Shown here: one piece after another, positions 15,680 to 24,426 of the stretch
Layout: the number at the start of each line of letters is the position of its first letter
Numbering within the stretch: the stretch's first letter is position 1
Notes under the pieces: model-generated
Seen by the model: the letters and a program-made list of their open reading frames with translations, nothing else
Told to the model about the DNA's origin: nothing
The model's database searches: none
Assembly (NCBI RefSeq): GCF_022008365.1
Contig: NZ_JAIRBA010000002.1
Span: forward strand, 62,001-126,000
Reading direction: 5' to 3'
Origin: Aequorivita vitellina
Lineage (GTDB): Bacteria > Bacteroidota > Bacteroidia > Flavobacteriales > Flavobacteriaceae
Length of the DNA: 64,000 nucleotides
Position numbers and translations under genes: made by a program

Positions 15680-17009
15680 AATTCTGTTCAAACAAATAGA
15701 CAATATAGGGCTTGTTCTTTTTAGGGCAGTGTTTGGTCTTTTAATTGCTACGGAAGCGTTTGGTGCAATTTTAACTGGCTGGCTTCGCCGTACTTTGGTA
15801 GAGCCGCCATTTACATTCAACTTTATTGGCTTTAATTTTTTGCAGTATCTGCAAGGCGATTTAATGTACTATTATTTTGTAATAATGGGCATTTTTGGCG
15901 TTTTTGTGATGCTAGGTTACAAATATAGATTTAGCATGATTGCCTACGCAATTATGTGGACGGCTGTATATTTAATGCAGAAATCTAGCTACAACAATCA
16001 CTATTATTTAATGATGTTGCTGTGCTGGATTATGGCTTTTTTACCTGCTAACCGCTGGTTTTCGCTCGATGTTAAAATAAACCCCGAACTTAAAAATCCC
16101 GCAATGCCACGGTGGGTTTTATTGGTTTTAATTCTTCAAGTTTGGATAGTTTATACCTACGCCTCGGTAGCAAAACTGTATCCAGATTGGCTCGATGCTT
16201 CTATGGCGGCATTGTTGATGGAAGGCAGAAAACACTACTGGCTCATTGGCGATTTACTACAGCAAAATTGGGTGCATTGGACTATTGCGTACACAGGAAT
16301 TCTTTTCGATTTGTTAATTGTGCCCTTATTGCTTTGGAAACGCACGCGCCTATTAGGTTTTGTGATTTCGGTGTTTTTTCATCTTTTTAATTCCATCGTT
16401 TTTCAAATTGGGATATTCCCGTATATGTCTATTGCTTTTGCTTTGTTTTTCTTTTCTCCAGAAATACTTCAAAAACGATTTCTTCCGAAGAAAAAATTGT
16501 ACGGTGGCAACGAAGTTATCGTTCCAAAATATAAAAACGTACTTATTGGCATATTTTCAATTTACTTCATCTTTCAACTCGCGCTGCCGTTGCGCCACTG
16601 GTTTTTTAAAGACGATGTACTGTGGACAGAAGAAGGCCACCGTTTAAGTTGGCGCATGATGCTTCGCGCAAAAAGCGGGTCGTTAACGGTTTACGTGGCC
16701 GATAAAGAAGATGGGGTGAAAGCAATTTATAATTACAGCCAATTATTAGGCCGCAAACAACAAGGCTCGGTTGCTACAAAACCTGATATTATGTGGCAGC
16801 TCGCACAAAAAATAAAAACTATTGAAGCTGAAAAAGGCCGCGATGTGGCGGTTTATATGGATGCGAGAGTTCGAGTAAACCGTGGAAAGTTTCATCCGTT
16901 TACCAATCCCGATGTAGATTTAGCTGCTGAAGAATGGCACCATTTTAAACACAGCGAATGGATTTTGCCATCGCCGAAGGATTATAATGAGAAGTCTGTG
17001 GAAAAATAA
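15672..17009 (+). CDS. HTTM (vitamin K-dependent gamma-carboxylase-like) membrane protein
   Basis: A 445-aa protein with several membrane helices in the first 300 residues and a soluble C-terminal part. The segment YASVAKLYPDWLDA near residue 165 corresponds to the 'agiaKlnpdWl' signature of the gamma-carboxylase/HTTM family, including the lysine that is the catalytic base of the human enzyme. Whether bacterial members carboxylate glutamate is unknown. The start is GTG at 15672, inside the ribF stop region, so translation is coupled to ribF. HTTM genes after ribF are usual in this family of bacteria. Confidence 0.85.
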   Translation: MNKILFKQIDNIGLVLFRAVFGLLIATEAFGAILTGWLRRTLVEPPFTFNFIGFNFLQYLQGDLMYYYFVIMGIFGVFVMLGYKYRFSMIAYAIMWTAVYLMQKSSYNNHYYLMMLLCWIMAFLPANRWFSLDVKINPELKNPAMPRWVLLVLILQVWIVYTYASVAKLYPDWLDASMAALLMEGRKHYWLIGDLLQQNWVHWTIAYTGILFDLLIVPLLLWKRTRLLGFVISVFFHLFNSIVFQIGIFPYMSIAFALFFFSPEILQKRFLPKKKLYGGNEVIVPKYKNVLIGIFSIYFIFQLALPLRHWFFKDDVLWTEEGHRLSWRMMLRAKSGSLTVYVADKEDGVKAIYNYSQLLGRKQQGSVATKPDIMWQLAQKIKTIEAEKGRDVAVYMDARVRVNRGKFHPFTNPDVDLAAEEWHHFKHSEWILPSPKDYNEKSVEK

Positions 17010-17036
17010 TTATCCTTAAATGTAATTAATTCTTTT

Positions 17037-17255
17037 ATGGACTTAAAAGGAAAGAAATATAAAATTATTGAAGCGCTTCTATAGGTTGAAGAGCCAAGCA
17101 TAATTAACGATTTGGAAAATATATTGAAGATGAATTCTGAAAAAGGTTTGGAAGATGACTCCCTGATAGAAGAAGCCGAAGCAGATATAAAAGCTGGAAG
17201 GCCATATTCTATAGATGAGGCAAAAAAAATGGTTGCAAATTGGAAAGAAATGTAA
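17037..17255 (+). pseudogene. Antitoxin remnant with in-frame amber stop
   Basis: Read from the ATG at 17037, the frame gives MDLKGKKYKIIEALL, a TAG at 17082-17084, then VEEPSIINDLENILK and on to a C-terminus YSIDEAKKMVANWKEM. The pattern (short N-terminal helix ending in a hydrophobic patch, acidic middle, 'I.eAk.m..W' end) is that of antitoxins paired with RelE/ParE toxins in flavobacteria. One stop codon breaks an otherwise complete 72-residue reading. The remaining C-terminal part has a start only at an internal ATG. Confidence 0.65.
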
Positions 17256-17579
17256 AACGTATCCGGTTAACCAAACGAGCTATTAAAAACATTGTTTAAA
17301 CCAAGAAATTCAATACCGATCCTCACGGAGAAAAAATAGCAAGCGAGATTATTAATGGTTTGTTTGAATATTTAGAAGTTTTAGAAAACCGGGAATATGA
17401 TTTCACCAAAATTGGAGCTAAAGATGAGGCGTTTTTATTTGAAAAGAAATTATAGAAAATTAATCATTAATACTATCAAAATCACGTATCGGATTGGTAA
17501 TACAAAAATGCATGTTGTTCGTGTTTTTGATACTGGTCAAAATCCAAAGAAAAACAAATATATTTTATCTTCAAAATAA
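17240..17579 (+). pseudogene. RelE/ParE-family toxin remnant, nonsense and frameshift mutations
   Basis: The toxin frame begins at TTG 17240, overlapping the antitoxin end by 16 bases, and reads LERNVKRIRLTKRAIKNI, followed by TAA at 17297-17299. It continues as TKKFNTDPHGEKIASEIING to a TAG at 17453, and the C-terminal part (KITYRIGNTKMHVVRVFDTG, QNPKKNKYI) is found one frame over, ending at 17579. The end is characteristic of ParE/RelE toxins ('Y.I....v.v.rvfdtrqnP.k'). At least two disabling changes make this inactive. It lies just before serS with no sign of its own mobility. Confidence 0.7.
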
Positions 17580-17643
17580 GGCCACCCAGGCTTTGAAAAC
17601 TTGCGAGGTCTGTTGTAACTTAGCGGCTTCCAAAAATAAGTAC

Positions 17644-18915
17644 ATGCTACAAGTAACCGACATTCGCGAAAACAAAGATAAATACGTAAAAGCCCTTGCC
17701 AAACGCGGTATTGATGCTGCTTCAACTTTAGAAGAAGTTTTAAAAGCAGATGAGGAACGCCGTTCGTCGCAAGCACAGTTAGACGAGGTTTTGGCGCAGA
17801 GCAATTCCTATTCAAAAGAAATTGGGAAACTTTTTAAAAGTGGCGACGTACAAAAAGCAAACGAGCTGAAAGAAAAAACGGTTGAATTGAAGGAATCTTC
17901 AAAACAACTGAATGAGCAAATGCTCACTGCCTCCGAAAAGCTTCAGCAATTGCTGTACACGCTTCCAAATATTCCGAATGATTTGGTGCCCACCGGAACT
18001 GATGAAGCAGATAATGAAGAAATTTTTAAAGAAGGTGAAATCCCAAAACTTATTGAAGGTGCATTGCCGCATTGGGAGCTCGCCAAAAAATACGATTTAA
18101 TAGATTTTGAACTCGGTGTAAAAATCACAGGCGCCGGTTTTCCTGTTTATAAAGGGAAAGGCGCGCGTTTGCAACGAGCAATGATTGCTTACTTTTTAGA
18201 TAAAAACACGTCTGCAGGTTATACCGAATTTCAAGTTCCACATTTGGTGAACGAAGCATCGGGCTACGGAACTGGGCAATTGCCAGACAAAGAAGGGCAG
18301 ATGTACCACGTTGGCGTTGACGATTTGTACTTGATACCAACCTCTGAGGTGCCAATTACTAATATGTTTCGTGGCGAATTGTTGAATAATTCAGATTTGC
18401 CAATAACTTGTACGGGCTACACACCTTGTTTTAGAAGAGAAGCAGGAAGTTACGGGGCACACGTTCGCGGTTTAAATAGACTGCATCAATTTGATAAAGT
18501 GGAGCTTGTGCGAATTGAGCACCCAGACAATTCCTATAAAGCGTTGGACGGAATGGTAGAACACGTTAAAGATATTCTTCGCGAGTTGAAATTACCGTAC
18601 AGAATTCTTCGTCTTTGCGGTGGCGATTTGGGTTTCACATCGGCATTGACTTATGATTTTGAAGTATTTTCAACAGCGCAGGATCGTTGGTTAGAAATCT
18701 CTTCAGTTTCAAATTTTGAGACTTTTCAGGCGAATAGATTAAAACTTCGCTTTAAAGACACAGATGGTAAAAACAAACTTTTACACACCCTAAACGGAAG
18801 TTCCTTAGCATTGCCACGAGTTTTGGCAGGAATACTGGAAAATAACCAAACCGAAGATGGAATTAAAATTCCGGAAGTTTTGGTTCCGTATTGTGGGTTT
18901 GATTTTATAAATTAA
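17644..18915 (+). CDS. serS: Seryl-tRNA synthetase
   Basis: Class II synthetase charging tRNA-Ser. The protein is 423 aa, the normal length. Residues 1-110 form the N-terminal coiled coil that grips the tRNA long arm; motif 2 is FRREAGSYGAHVRGLNR and motif 3 NGSSLALPRVLAGILEN near the end. The start at 17644 (MLQVTDIRENKDK) matches the family; the frame remains open upstream through the toxin remnant, but that is not serS sequence. A matching tRNA-Ser(GGA) lies elsewhere in the window. Confidence 0.97.
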   Translation: MLQVTDIRENKDKYVKALAKRGIDAASTLEEVLKADEERRSSQAQLDEVLAQSNSYSKEIGKLFKSGDVQKANELKEKTVELKESSKQLNEQMLTASEKLQQLLYTLPNIPNDLVPTGTDEADNEEIFKEGEIPKLIEGALPHWELAKKYDLIDFELGVKITGAGFPVYKGKGARLQRAMIAYFLDKNTSAGYTEFQVPHLVNEASGYGTGQLPDKEGQMYHVGVDDLYLIPTSEVPITNMFRGELLNNSDLPITCTGYTPCFRREAGSYGAHVRGLNRLHQFDKVELVRIEHPDNSYKALDGMVEHVKDILRELKLPYRILRLCGGDLGFTSALTYDFEVFSTAQDRWLEISSVSNFETFQANRLKLRFKDTDGKNKLLHTLNGSSLALPRVLAGILENNQTEDGIKIPEVLVPYCGFDFIN

Positions 18916-18954
18916 TTTTTTAGATTGCGAATTCACGTATATTTTTTCAAAAAT

Positions 18955-18991
18955 AAAACCCCAAAGGTCTTAATAATCTTTGGGGTTTTTT
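18955..18991 (+). terminator. Terminator between serS and the convergent phosphate transporter gene
   Basis: Stem AAAACCCCAAAG / CTTTGGGGTTTT with T-run; A-run on the other side, so it probably serves both strands. Confidence 0.9.
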
Positions 18992-19016
18992 AATTAATTA
19001 GAGTTGGTATTTACTA

Positions 19017-21260
19017 CTACTTCTTCTTATAACTGCTGTAGTATTCTTCCATTAAACTCATTAACGCCTTTACTAAATCTTTGGTTTCTAACAAGAGGCT
19101 AAAGTATAAGGTTGTATTTTTAGGGCTCGACTCTTCGGTGCGGGTACGAGCTATTTGCTTTTCAATTTTGTTTGAAAGGCTGCCAAAAATTTCATCTTTA
19201 TTTTCAAGTAAATTTCCAATGCGTTGAAATTCTTTTTTGTCAAAAATGTCTTCAATTTCATTTAAGAGTTGCTCCAGGTGTCGGTCTATTTCCTGTAAAT
19301 CTTTAATTTGGTTAAAACGAAGCGCTTTGTGATTGTTGTTTACGTGTTTGTAACTCGCTTTTGAAATAAATTCCAACGATTGCACAACATCTGTTAAATA
19401 GCCCAGAATTACAATGTAGAAATTGCTTCCGCGCACGCTGGTTTCATCTAAATTCTTTATGAAATAGAAAATGTTGTCGCGTAATTCTTCAACTTCATCG
19501 TTTAGTTTTTTAACTCCTTTTTTGCTCTTTTTTAGCTTCTTGGTGTCTTGCTTGGCGAGACCGCGGAGCATATCTGTATAAATTTTGTTTGAACGCGAAA
19601 CTACGTTGCTAATATTTTCGGCACTCTCCTGAATTATACCTTGAACGGTTTTACTTTCGGTTTTCTTCAAGCCGTTTTTTTCCAGCTTCTGTTTCACCTT
19701 ATTTTTATGCGAAACGTAATTTCTAACTAACAATAGAATAGCCAACAATAGCAATACGGCGATCATGGCACCTCTACCAATATAAATTAAATAGGTTAAC
19801 GTACCGGCTGCTGAGAAAGCCACAAACGCTGTAAAAAACCATCCGCCAATTACGTTTAATACACCGGCAACACGGTACACGGCACTTTCGCGTCCCCAGG
19901 CCCTATCTGCCAAAGACGTACCCATAGCCACCATAAAAGTTACATAAGTAGTTGAAAGTGGTAGTTTCATAGAAGTTGCCGAAGCAATTAATATACCTGC
20001 TACAACAAGGTTTACAGACGCTCGAATCATATCGAAAGCCGGAAGCTCGTATGTTTTGTGTTTTGGGAGGTCGATAACCGGTTTTTCGAAACGTTTGTCT
20101 ATTTTCTTTTGAAGTGATTTAGGAAGTACAAACTCAAAATAGGTGGCTACTTGGGTGCTTGTTTTCACAAAAAATCTTGACAGCATATTTGGATTAAACT
20201 TTTCGTGGCCTTCGCCTTGACGCGCTAGGTCTATTTCGGTATCTGAAACCGTTCTGGCTTTTTTGGAAAACCATAATGTAAGCACCATAATTGCTCCAGC
20301 GGCAAAGAGTAAAAACGGTTCGGCAGGAACTGCTTCTTCAAGACTAGACATATTGTAGGCAGATGCCGCTACCCCAGATGCTGCCCAATCTATATAACTA
20401 TGGTAAGCCGCCATTGGCACACCTATAAAGTTTACTAAATCGTTACCTGCAAAGGCTAGGGCTAAACTGAAACTTCCCACGGCAATTACAACTATTAAAA
20501 TGCTCTTTTTAAAGACCATCATAAACAGTTGCGAAAATATTGTCCAAACAACAAAACTACTTCCAACTAAAACGAGTGTATTTTTGTCTACAATTCCTTT
20601 AAAGTTTCCGTAGAATGGTGTGCCTTTTAAGCCTTTCATAAAAATGAAATAACTAATTGCAGTAAGAGCCAACCCGCCAAATATGGCGCCAAAATATTTC
20701 ATCCTTTGCTCAATATGAAAGGTGAAAATAAGTCGGGATAGATATTGAACGATGGCCCCAATGGTAAAGGCAATGACGACCGACAGCACGATACCTATAA
20801 TTATTTCGACTGCTTTTTCGGTGTTTATGTATTTTGTGAGTGCCGAAAATGATTCGCCATCGGTATGGCTAATTTTTATTAGAGCCATTATTACCGCTGC
20901 TCCCAAAAGTTCAAATACAATTGAAACCGTGGTTGAAGTAGGTAGGCCAATAGTGTTAAAAAAATCGAGCAGCAGGATATCGGTTATCATTACTGCCATA
21001 AAAATGATCATTATTTCATCGAAGTAGAATTCGCTGGGCACAAAAATTCCTTTTCGGGCTACTTCCATCATCCCGCTTGAAAAGACGGCTCCGATGAAAA
21101 TTCCCAAACTTGCAATTATTAAAATACCTTTAAACGGAATTGCTTTTGAACCAATGGCGGAGTTTAGGAAATTAACAGCATCGTTGCTTACCCCAACAAC
21201 TAAGTCTGCAATGGCCAAAGCCACCAGGGCCACTATCATTAATAAGTAAATGTTATCCAT
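19017..21260 (-). CDS. PiT-type inorganic phosphate transporter with C-terminal PhoU-like domain
   Basis: A 747-aa inner-membrane phosphate:cation symporter. The PiT signature appears twice, as expected for the duplicated fold: near the start (GVSNDAVNFLNSAIGSKA) and in the second half (FAGNDLVNFIGVPMAA). About 11 hydrophobic segments span residues 1-540. Residues from about 545 to the end are helical and charged, like PhoU, a fusion common in Bacteroidota. The gene follows the porin by 74 bases but has its own operator-promoter (21283-21326). It probably takes phosphate delivered through the porin. Confidence 0.92.
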   Translation of the reverse strand: MDNIYLLMIVALVALAIADLVVGVSNDAVNFLNSAIGSKAIPFKGILIIASLGIFIGAVFSSGMMEVARKGIFVPSEFYFDEIMIIFMAVMITDILLLDFFNTIGLPTSTTVSIVFELLGAAVIMALIKISHTDGESFSALTKYINTEKAVEIIIGIVLSVVIAFTIGAIVQYLSRLIFTFHIEQRMKYFGAIFGGLALTAISYFIFMKGLKGTPFYGNFKGIVDKNTLVLVGSSFVVWTIFSQLFMMVFKKSILIVVIAVGSFSLALAFAGNDLVNFIGVPMAAYHSYIDWAASGVAASAYNMSSLEEAVPAEPFLLFAAGAIMVLTLWFSKKARTVSDTEIDLARQGEGHEKFNPNMLSRFFVKTSTQVATYFEFVLPKSLQKKIDKRFEKPVIDLPKHKTYELPAFDMIRASVNLVVAGILIASATSMKLPLSTTYVTFMVAMGTSLADRAWGRESAVYRVAGVLNVIGGWFFTAFVAFSAAGTLTYLIYIGRGAMIAVLLLLAILLLVRNYVSHKNKVKQKLEKNGLKKTESKTVQGIIQESAENISNVVSRSNKIYTDMLRGLAKQDTKKLKKSKKGVKKLNDEVEELRDNIFYFIKNLDETSVRGSNFYIVILGYLTDVVQSLEFISKASYKHVNNNHKALRFNQIKDLQEIDRHLEQLLNEIEDIFDKKEFQRIGNLLENKDEIFGSLSNKIEKQIARTRTEESSPKNTTLYFSLLLETKDLVKALMSLMEEYYSSYKKK

Positions 21261-21282
21261 TCTATAATTAGTTAATTTGGTG

Positions 21283-21326
21283 CAAATTTCCTATTTAATA
21301 TAGTATTTAATGTTACCAAATTGTTA
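21283..21326 (-). promoter_or_regulatory. Pho-box-like direct repeat and -7 element before the phosphate transporter gene
   Basis: On the minus strand, TAACAATTTGG (21326-21316) is followed directly by TAACATTAAAT (21315-21305), then 14 bases, then GAAATTTG (21290-21283). The 11-base period is that of PhoB half-sites. The same box-N14-nnnnTTTG layout occurs before the porin and TonB-receptor genes. Confidence 0.6.
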
Positions 21327-21334
21327 TTTGTACT

Positions 21335-22549
21335 TTAAAAATCAACTTGGAGTCTGCCTTGTAAAATGTTTGCAGTGCCTTCATTTTCAATGTCTACCCA
21401 AATATGGTTTATCATGAATCGCGTTACGGGATTTAAATACCAGTTTAAGCCTAAAGCGATGTCATTTTGCTTTCCGCCAAAAATGGTTTTATCAGTTAAA
21501 TCGGTGTTTGAATAGCGAAGCGCAATTTCCCAAGCGCCTGCTCCTTTGTTCTTTCCACTAAAGTTTCTATTGGGTTTTACGCGTCCAAAACCGTCATACG
21601 AACCTTTGTAATTTTTGCTTTCACCCGTTAAAAAATAGCTTACTTCGCCATAGTAATTTGAAAAATTTAGGGCATCAATATCGGTGTTTACGGTAGCTTT
21701 TAAAAATTCACCTTGAAACGAAAACGAGTTGTAAACATAGGCTGTTTCAAAATTAATGAGTTTAATTTCGTCAACATTTTTTAATGTTCCGGTGTTAATA
21801 TATTTTGGAGCGAGATTAGCACTGGGTTTTGCGGCAATCTGGTATTCTTTACTTTCAGGTTTTCTGTAGCTATAGCCTACGCCTAAATGCAGCAGATGGT
21901 TTTTTTCAGTATTTTTTAGTGCTAAGCCAGTAATTCTTCCTGTTACAATATATCCGTCATCGGCAAAAGCATCGTCACTGTTATTATTGGCATTTCTAAA
22001 ACTGCTAAGTTGGGCGGAAAGTCTGTTGTTTAAAAAATTATTCAGCAACATAATACCATTGTTGTACGATTGGGCAAATGCTTCGTTCTGTGCAACTTCC
22101 ATAAAAGTGGTGTATTTGCTACTGTTTAATGAAGAAAGTCGGAATGGTTCTTTAAATTGTCCTATTAGTACTTTTCCAACTACAGGCAAATTGCTGAAGC
22201 CAATAAACATGTCTTTTATTGAAGTTTTATTTCCTGAAAAATCTACTTGAAATTTAAAATGTGTATTCTCATAAATATCGCCCGCCATAAACATACGCGC
22301 ACGTCTAAATTCGGTACCGCTTTTAGAAACTAATGGACCATAGTTTTCTGTGAGTGAATTATTCTGAAAAATATAGGCGTGATCCACCATTATTCGCCCA
22401 CCAAATTGCAATGCAAATTGCTGGTCTTGGCTAGTAAGTTTAAAACCGTTATCCCATTTAAATGAAAAGGGATTCGTTTGCGTTTCTTGTGAAAACACAA
22501 CTGTAGAAAAAAGAAGCAATGTGCTTAAATAGAAATGCTTGCGTTGCAT
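21335..22549 (-). CDS. OprP/OprO-like phosphate-selective porin family protein
   Basis: A 404-aa outer-membrane barrel. The start at 22549 (MQRKHFYLSTLLLF) opens a signal peptide ending VVFSQ; an in-frame start 11 codons upstream is less likely. The mature part shows FALQFGGRIMVDHAYIF and FRRARMFMAGDIYENTHFKF, the typical N-terminal strands of porins O and P, and ends in aromatic strand DF. It lies directly upstream of the PiT transporter, so phosphate or polyphosphate passage is likely. Own promoter with Pho-box-like repeats at 22580-22623. Confidence 0.88.
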   Translation of the reverse strand: MQRKHFYLSTLLLFSTVVFSQETQTNPFSFKWDNGFKLTSQDQQFALQFGGRIMVDHAYIFQNNSLTENYGPLVSKSGTEFRRARMFMAGDIYENTHFKFQVDFSGNKTSIKDMFIGFSNLPVVGKVLIGQFKEPFRLSSLNSSKYTTFMEVAQNEAFAQSYNNGIMLLNNFLNNRLSAQLSSFRNANNNSDDAFADDGYIVTGRITGLALKNTEKNHLLHLGVGYSYRKPESKEYQIAAKPSANLAPKYINTGTLKNVDEIKLINFETAYVYNSFSFQGEFLKATVNTDIDALNFSNYYGEVSYFLTGESKNYKGSYDGFGRVKPNRNFSGKNKGAGAWEIALRYSNTDLTDKTIFGGKQNDIALGLNWYLNPVTRFMINHIWVDIENEGTANILQGRLQVDF

Positions 22550-22579
22550 TTTGAAATTTATTTTGGTTGTATGTCGGTA

Positions 22580-22623
22580 CAAAGAACTTAATTTAACCGC
22601 AATTTAATGTTTCCGTAATGTTA
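22580..22623 (-). promoter_or_regulatory. Pho-box-like direct repeat and -7 element before the porin gene
   Basis: Minus strand: TAACATTACGG (22623-22613), AAACATTAAAT (22612-22602), 14 bases, GTTCTTTG (22587-22580). The expected transcript start is about 24 bases before the porin ATG. Confidence 0.6.
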
Positions 22624-22653
22624 AGCATACAGTTTTTAAATTTGTAAAACGAT

Positions 22654-22684
22654 AAAAAAAAGGCTGTCCAGAACGAACAGCCTT
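22654..22684 (-). terminator. Minus-strand terminator upstream of the porin promoter, not attached to a known gene
   Basis: Stem AAGGCTGT / ACAGCCTT followed on the minus strand by eight T. Since the next gene to the right (22948) is on the plus strand, the only minus transcripts it could end are from the intergenic region itself. Confidence 0.75.
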
Positions 22685-22745
22685 GCTTGAAAATCTAGTC
22701 GACAAAAACTAAACGATTTCAAAAAGTGCCTATAAAAATAGGTGT
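22654..22745 (-). ncRNA. Candidate small RNA between the porin gene and the MORN-repeat gene
   Basis: The minus strand has a TTTATTTG element (22756-22749), then a hairpin CCTAT-TTTT-ATAGG (22743-22730), a second weaker stem-loop built from AAATC..TTTAGT and ACTAGATTT, and the terminator at 22684-22654. No open frame with a start is present. A longer form could start from TAGTTTTG at 22832-22825. There is no homology evidence; this is a structure-based suggestion. Confidence 0.25.
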
Positions 22746-22860
22746 CTACAAATAAAATGAATTGTGGATTGTTTTAAATGAATTGAACGTTATTAAATTA
22801 TTAAGGAGTAATTTACTTTAAACGCAAAACTATAAACAATTGTAAATAAGCTAATTGCAG

Positions 22861-22918
22861 CTTTAATGTTAAGTTAAGGTTACCGAATTGTATCTTAAGT
22901 GTTAATTCTTTAAATTTG
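22861..22918 (+). promoter_or_regulatory. Promoter of the MORN-repeat gene with an adjoining orphan TAAC direct repeat
   Basis: TTG at 22888-22890, 20 bases, TAAATTTG at 22911-22918: an exact flavobacterial promoter about 30 bases before the ATG at 22948. Next to it, on the minus strand, lie TAACCTTAACT (22882-22872) and TAACATTAAAG (22871-22861), two abutting 11-base repeats like the boxes of the phosphate genes. Confidence 0.6.
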
Positions 22919-22947
22919 ATTATTATAAACAATTAAAAATCACTTAG

Positions 22948-23289
22948 ATGAAAAAGATAATCAGTTTGCTACTACTAGTCTTAATTTCAAGTGTTGCGGT
23001 ATCACAAAACACTAAAAATAATAGCTACATTTTGGAAGGTGATGTAATTCAAGCTACGCTATATAATCAGGATGGAACGCTTGCACAAACTGGCTATTAT
23101 ACAAAAGACAATAAACTTACTGGTGAATGGATAAGTTATGATTTACAAGGCGACAAAACCGCCATTGCTACTTATAAAAATGGTGAAAAAGTAGGAACAT
23201 GGTTTTTTTATCGAGGTGTTATTTTACAAGAGGTTTCATTTGTAGATTCTCGAATTGCCAATGTAACAACCAGAAATATTAATCATTGA
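22948..23289 (+). CDS. Small exported MORN-repeat (YwqK-like) protein
   Basis: A 113-aa protein with a signal peptide (ending AVSQ) and two MORN-2 type repeats, seen as GYYTKDNKLTGEWISYD and ATYKNGEKVGTWFFY, each with the 'y.nG...G.w..y' pattern. Such repeats are grouped with the YwqK family; small exported ones are common in flavobacteria, sometimes under misleading database names. The function is unknown. It stands alone between two minus-strand phosphate-related units, with its own promoter and a terminator, and an adjacent TAAC repeat may link it to the same regulation. Confidence 0.75.
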   Translation: MKKIISLLLLVLISSVAVSQNTKNNSYILEGDVIQATLYNQDGTLAQTGYYTKDNKLTGEWISYDLQGDKTAIATYKNGEKVGTWFFYRGVILQEVSFVDSRIANVTTRNINH

Positions 23290-23324
23290 TGATATCAAGA
23301 TTTTCCCATATTCTATAAACCCTG

Positions 23325-23355
23325 AAAGGGCCTCTTAATTTAAGAGACCCTTTTT
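23325..23355. terminator. Bidirectional terminator between the MORN gene and the beta-helix lipoprotein gene
   Basis: AAAGGGCCTCTTA pairs with TAAGAGACCCTTT apart from one mismatch, with T-run on the plus strand. The genes on both sides converge on it. Confidence 0.8.
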
Positions 23356-23379
23356 CAGTTAACGTAGATTACGTTACGA

Positions 23380-24393
23380 TTAGTTGCTAATCCAATTCCA
23401 TGCTGTAATATCTACTCGAGTACCATTGAACACTTCGTCTTCAGGTGAAGTTAATGGCGTGTTATCTACAATAACATTTTCTAATGGTCCGTTATCTTTC
23501 ATGTCTACATTTTTAGTGTATCCACTTAAAGCGATATTTGTAAATGTTCCACCAGATTGTTTTTTAAACTGAAGCGCTGTTCCGCCAACAGTTGAAACTG
23601 CTGTAAAGTTTATTATTTTAGGGTTTTTGTTGTCGCCGTCTGCTTCAATTGCAGTTGAGAATGGCTTTGTATTGCTTACATACGTATTTGTAATTGTACC
23701 GTTCCAGCCTTCAGTCCAGTCTACGGAGTCATCTTCATTATTTTCAAAATATAAATTTGATGCTGAAACCGTTCCTCCAAAAAACTCAATACCATCATCG
23801 GCACCATCAATAACGGCAACATTTGAAATTGAAGTTCCAGAACCAACAGCGTAAAGCGTAAGCCCATTGTATTGCGACTCTGAATTTATTTGAGCACCCG
23901 CCCCGCGAATAACTAAATATTTAATGCTTCCAGAATTATCGGCATCATCAGTTCCGCCGTAAATTAGTCCGCCTACTTCAGCGGTTACATTTACGCCTTC
24001 TGTGGTAGTCGCTTTTCCGCAAAGTAATAATCCTCCCCAGTCACCGGCAGTATTTCCTTCTGATCGCATTACAACTGGACTTGAAGATGTACCTTGAATA
24101 TCAATTTTTCCACCTTGTTCTACGGCAATATATCTGTCAGTGCCATTTTGAGAAACTATCACAGTTCCAGCAGGAATGGTTAGTTTAGCGCCAGATTTTA
24201 CTAAATATGGCCCAGTAACTGAATACTGTACGTTAGCATCTAAAATCCTGTCAGAATTTAAAACTCCGCTAAGTTGAGTGTTCTCTACTTGTTCTTCTTC
24301 GGTTGGGGTAAAGTCATCATCACTGCTACATCCTATAAAGAATAAAGCGTTTAATGCGGCAATGGTAATTGCAAATTTTTTAAAGTTTTTCAT
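23380..24393 (-). CDS. Predicted beta-helix lipoprotein, partner of the TonB receptor
   Basis: A 337-aa lipoprotein; the lipobox is FFIGCSSDDD with Cys at about residue 22, the SDDD run being usual for flavobacterial surface lipoproteins. The rest has evenly spaced short strands (AGTVIVSQNG, GGKIDIQGT, GDWGGLLLCGKA, DDGIEFFGG) of a right-handed parallel beta-helix. It starts 33 bases after the TonB-receptor gene and is in the same transcript. A surface-exposed binding or hydrolytic partner for that receptor is inferred from this pairing; no catalytic motif was recognised. Confidence 0.8.
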   Translation of the reverse strand: MKNFKKFAITIAALNALFFIGCSSDDDFTPTEEEQVENTQLSGVLNSDRILDANVQYSVTGPYLVKSGAKLTIPAGTVIVSQNGTDRYIAVEQGGKIDIQGTSSSPVVMRSEGNTAGDWGGLLLCGKATTTEGVNVTAEVGGLIYGGTDDADNSGSIKYLVIRGAGAQINSESQYNGLTLYAVGSGTSISNVAVIDGADDGIEFFGGTVSASNLYFENNEDDSVDWTEGWNGTITNTYVSNTKPFSTAIEADGDNKNPKIINFTAVSTVGGTALQFKKQSGGTFTNIALSGYTKNVDMKDNGPLENVIVDNTPLTSPEDEVFNGTRVDITAWNWISN

Positions 24394-24426
24394 TTTTTGG
24401 TTTTAATTTAAATTAAACATTTGTTG

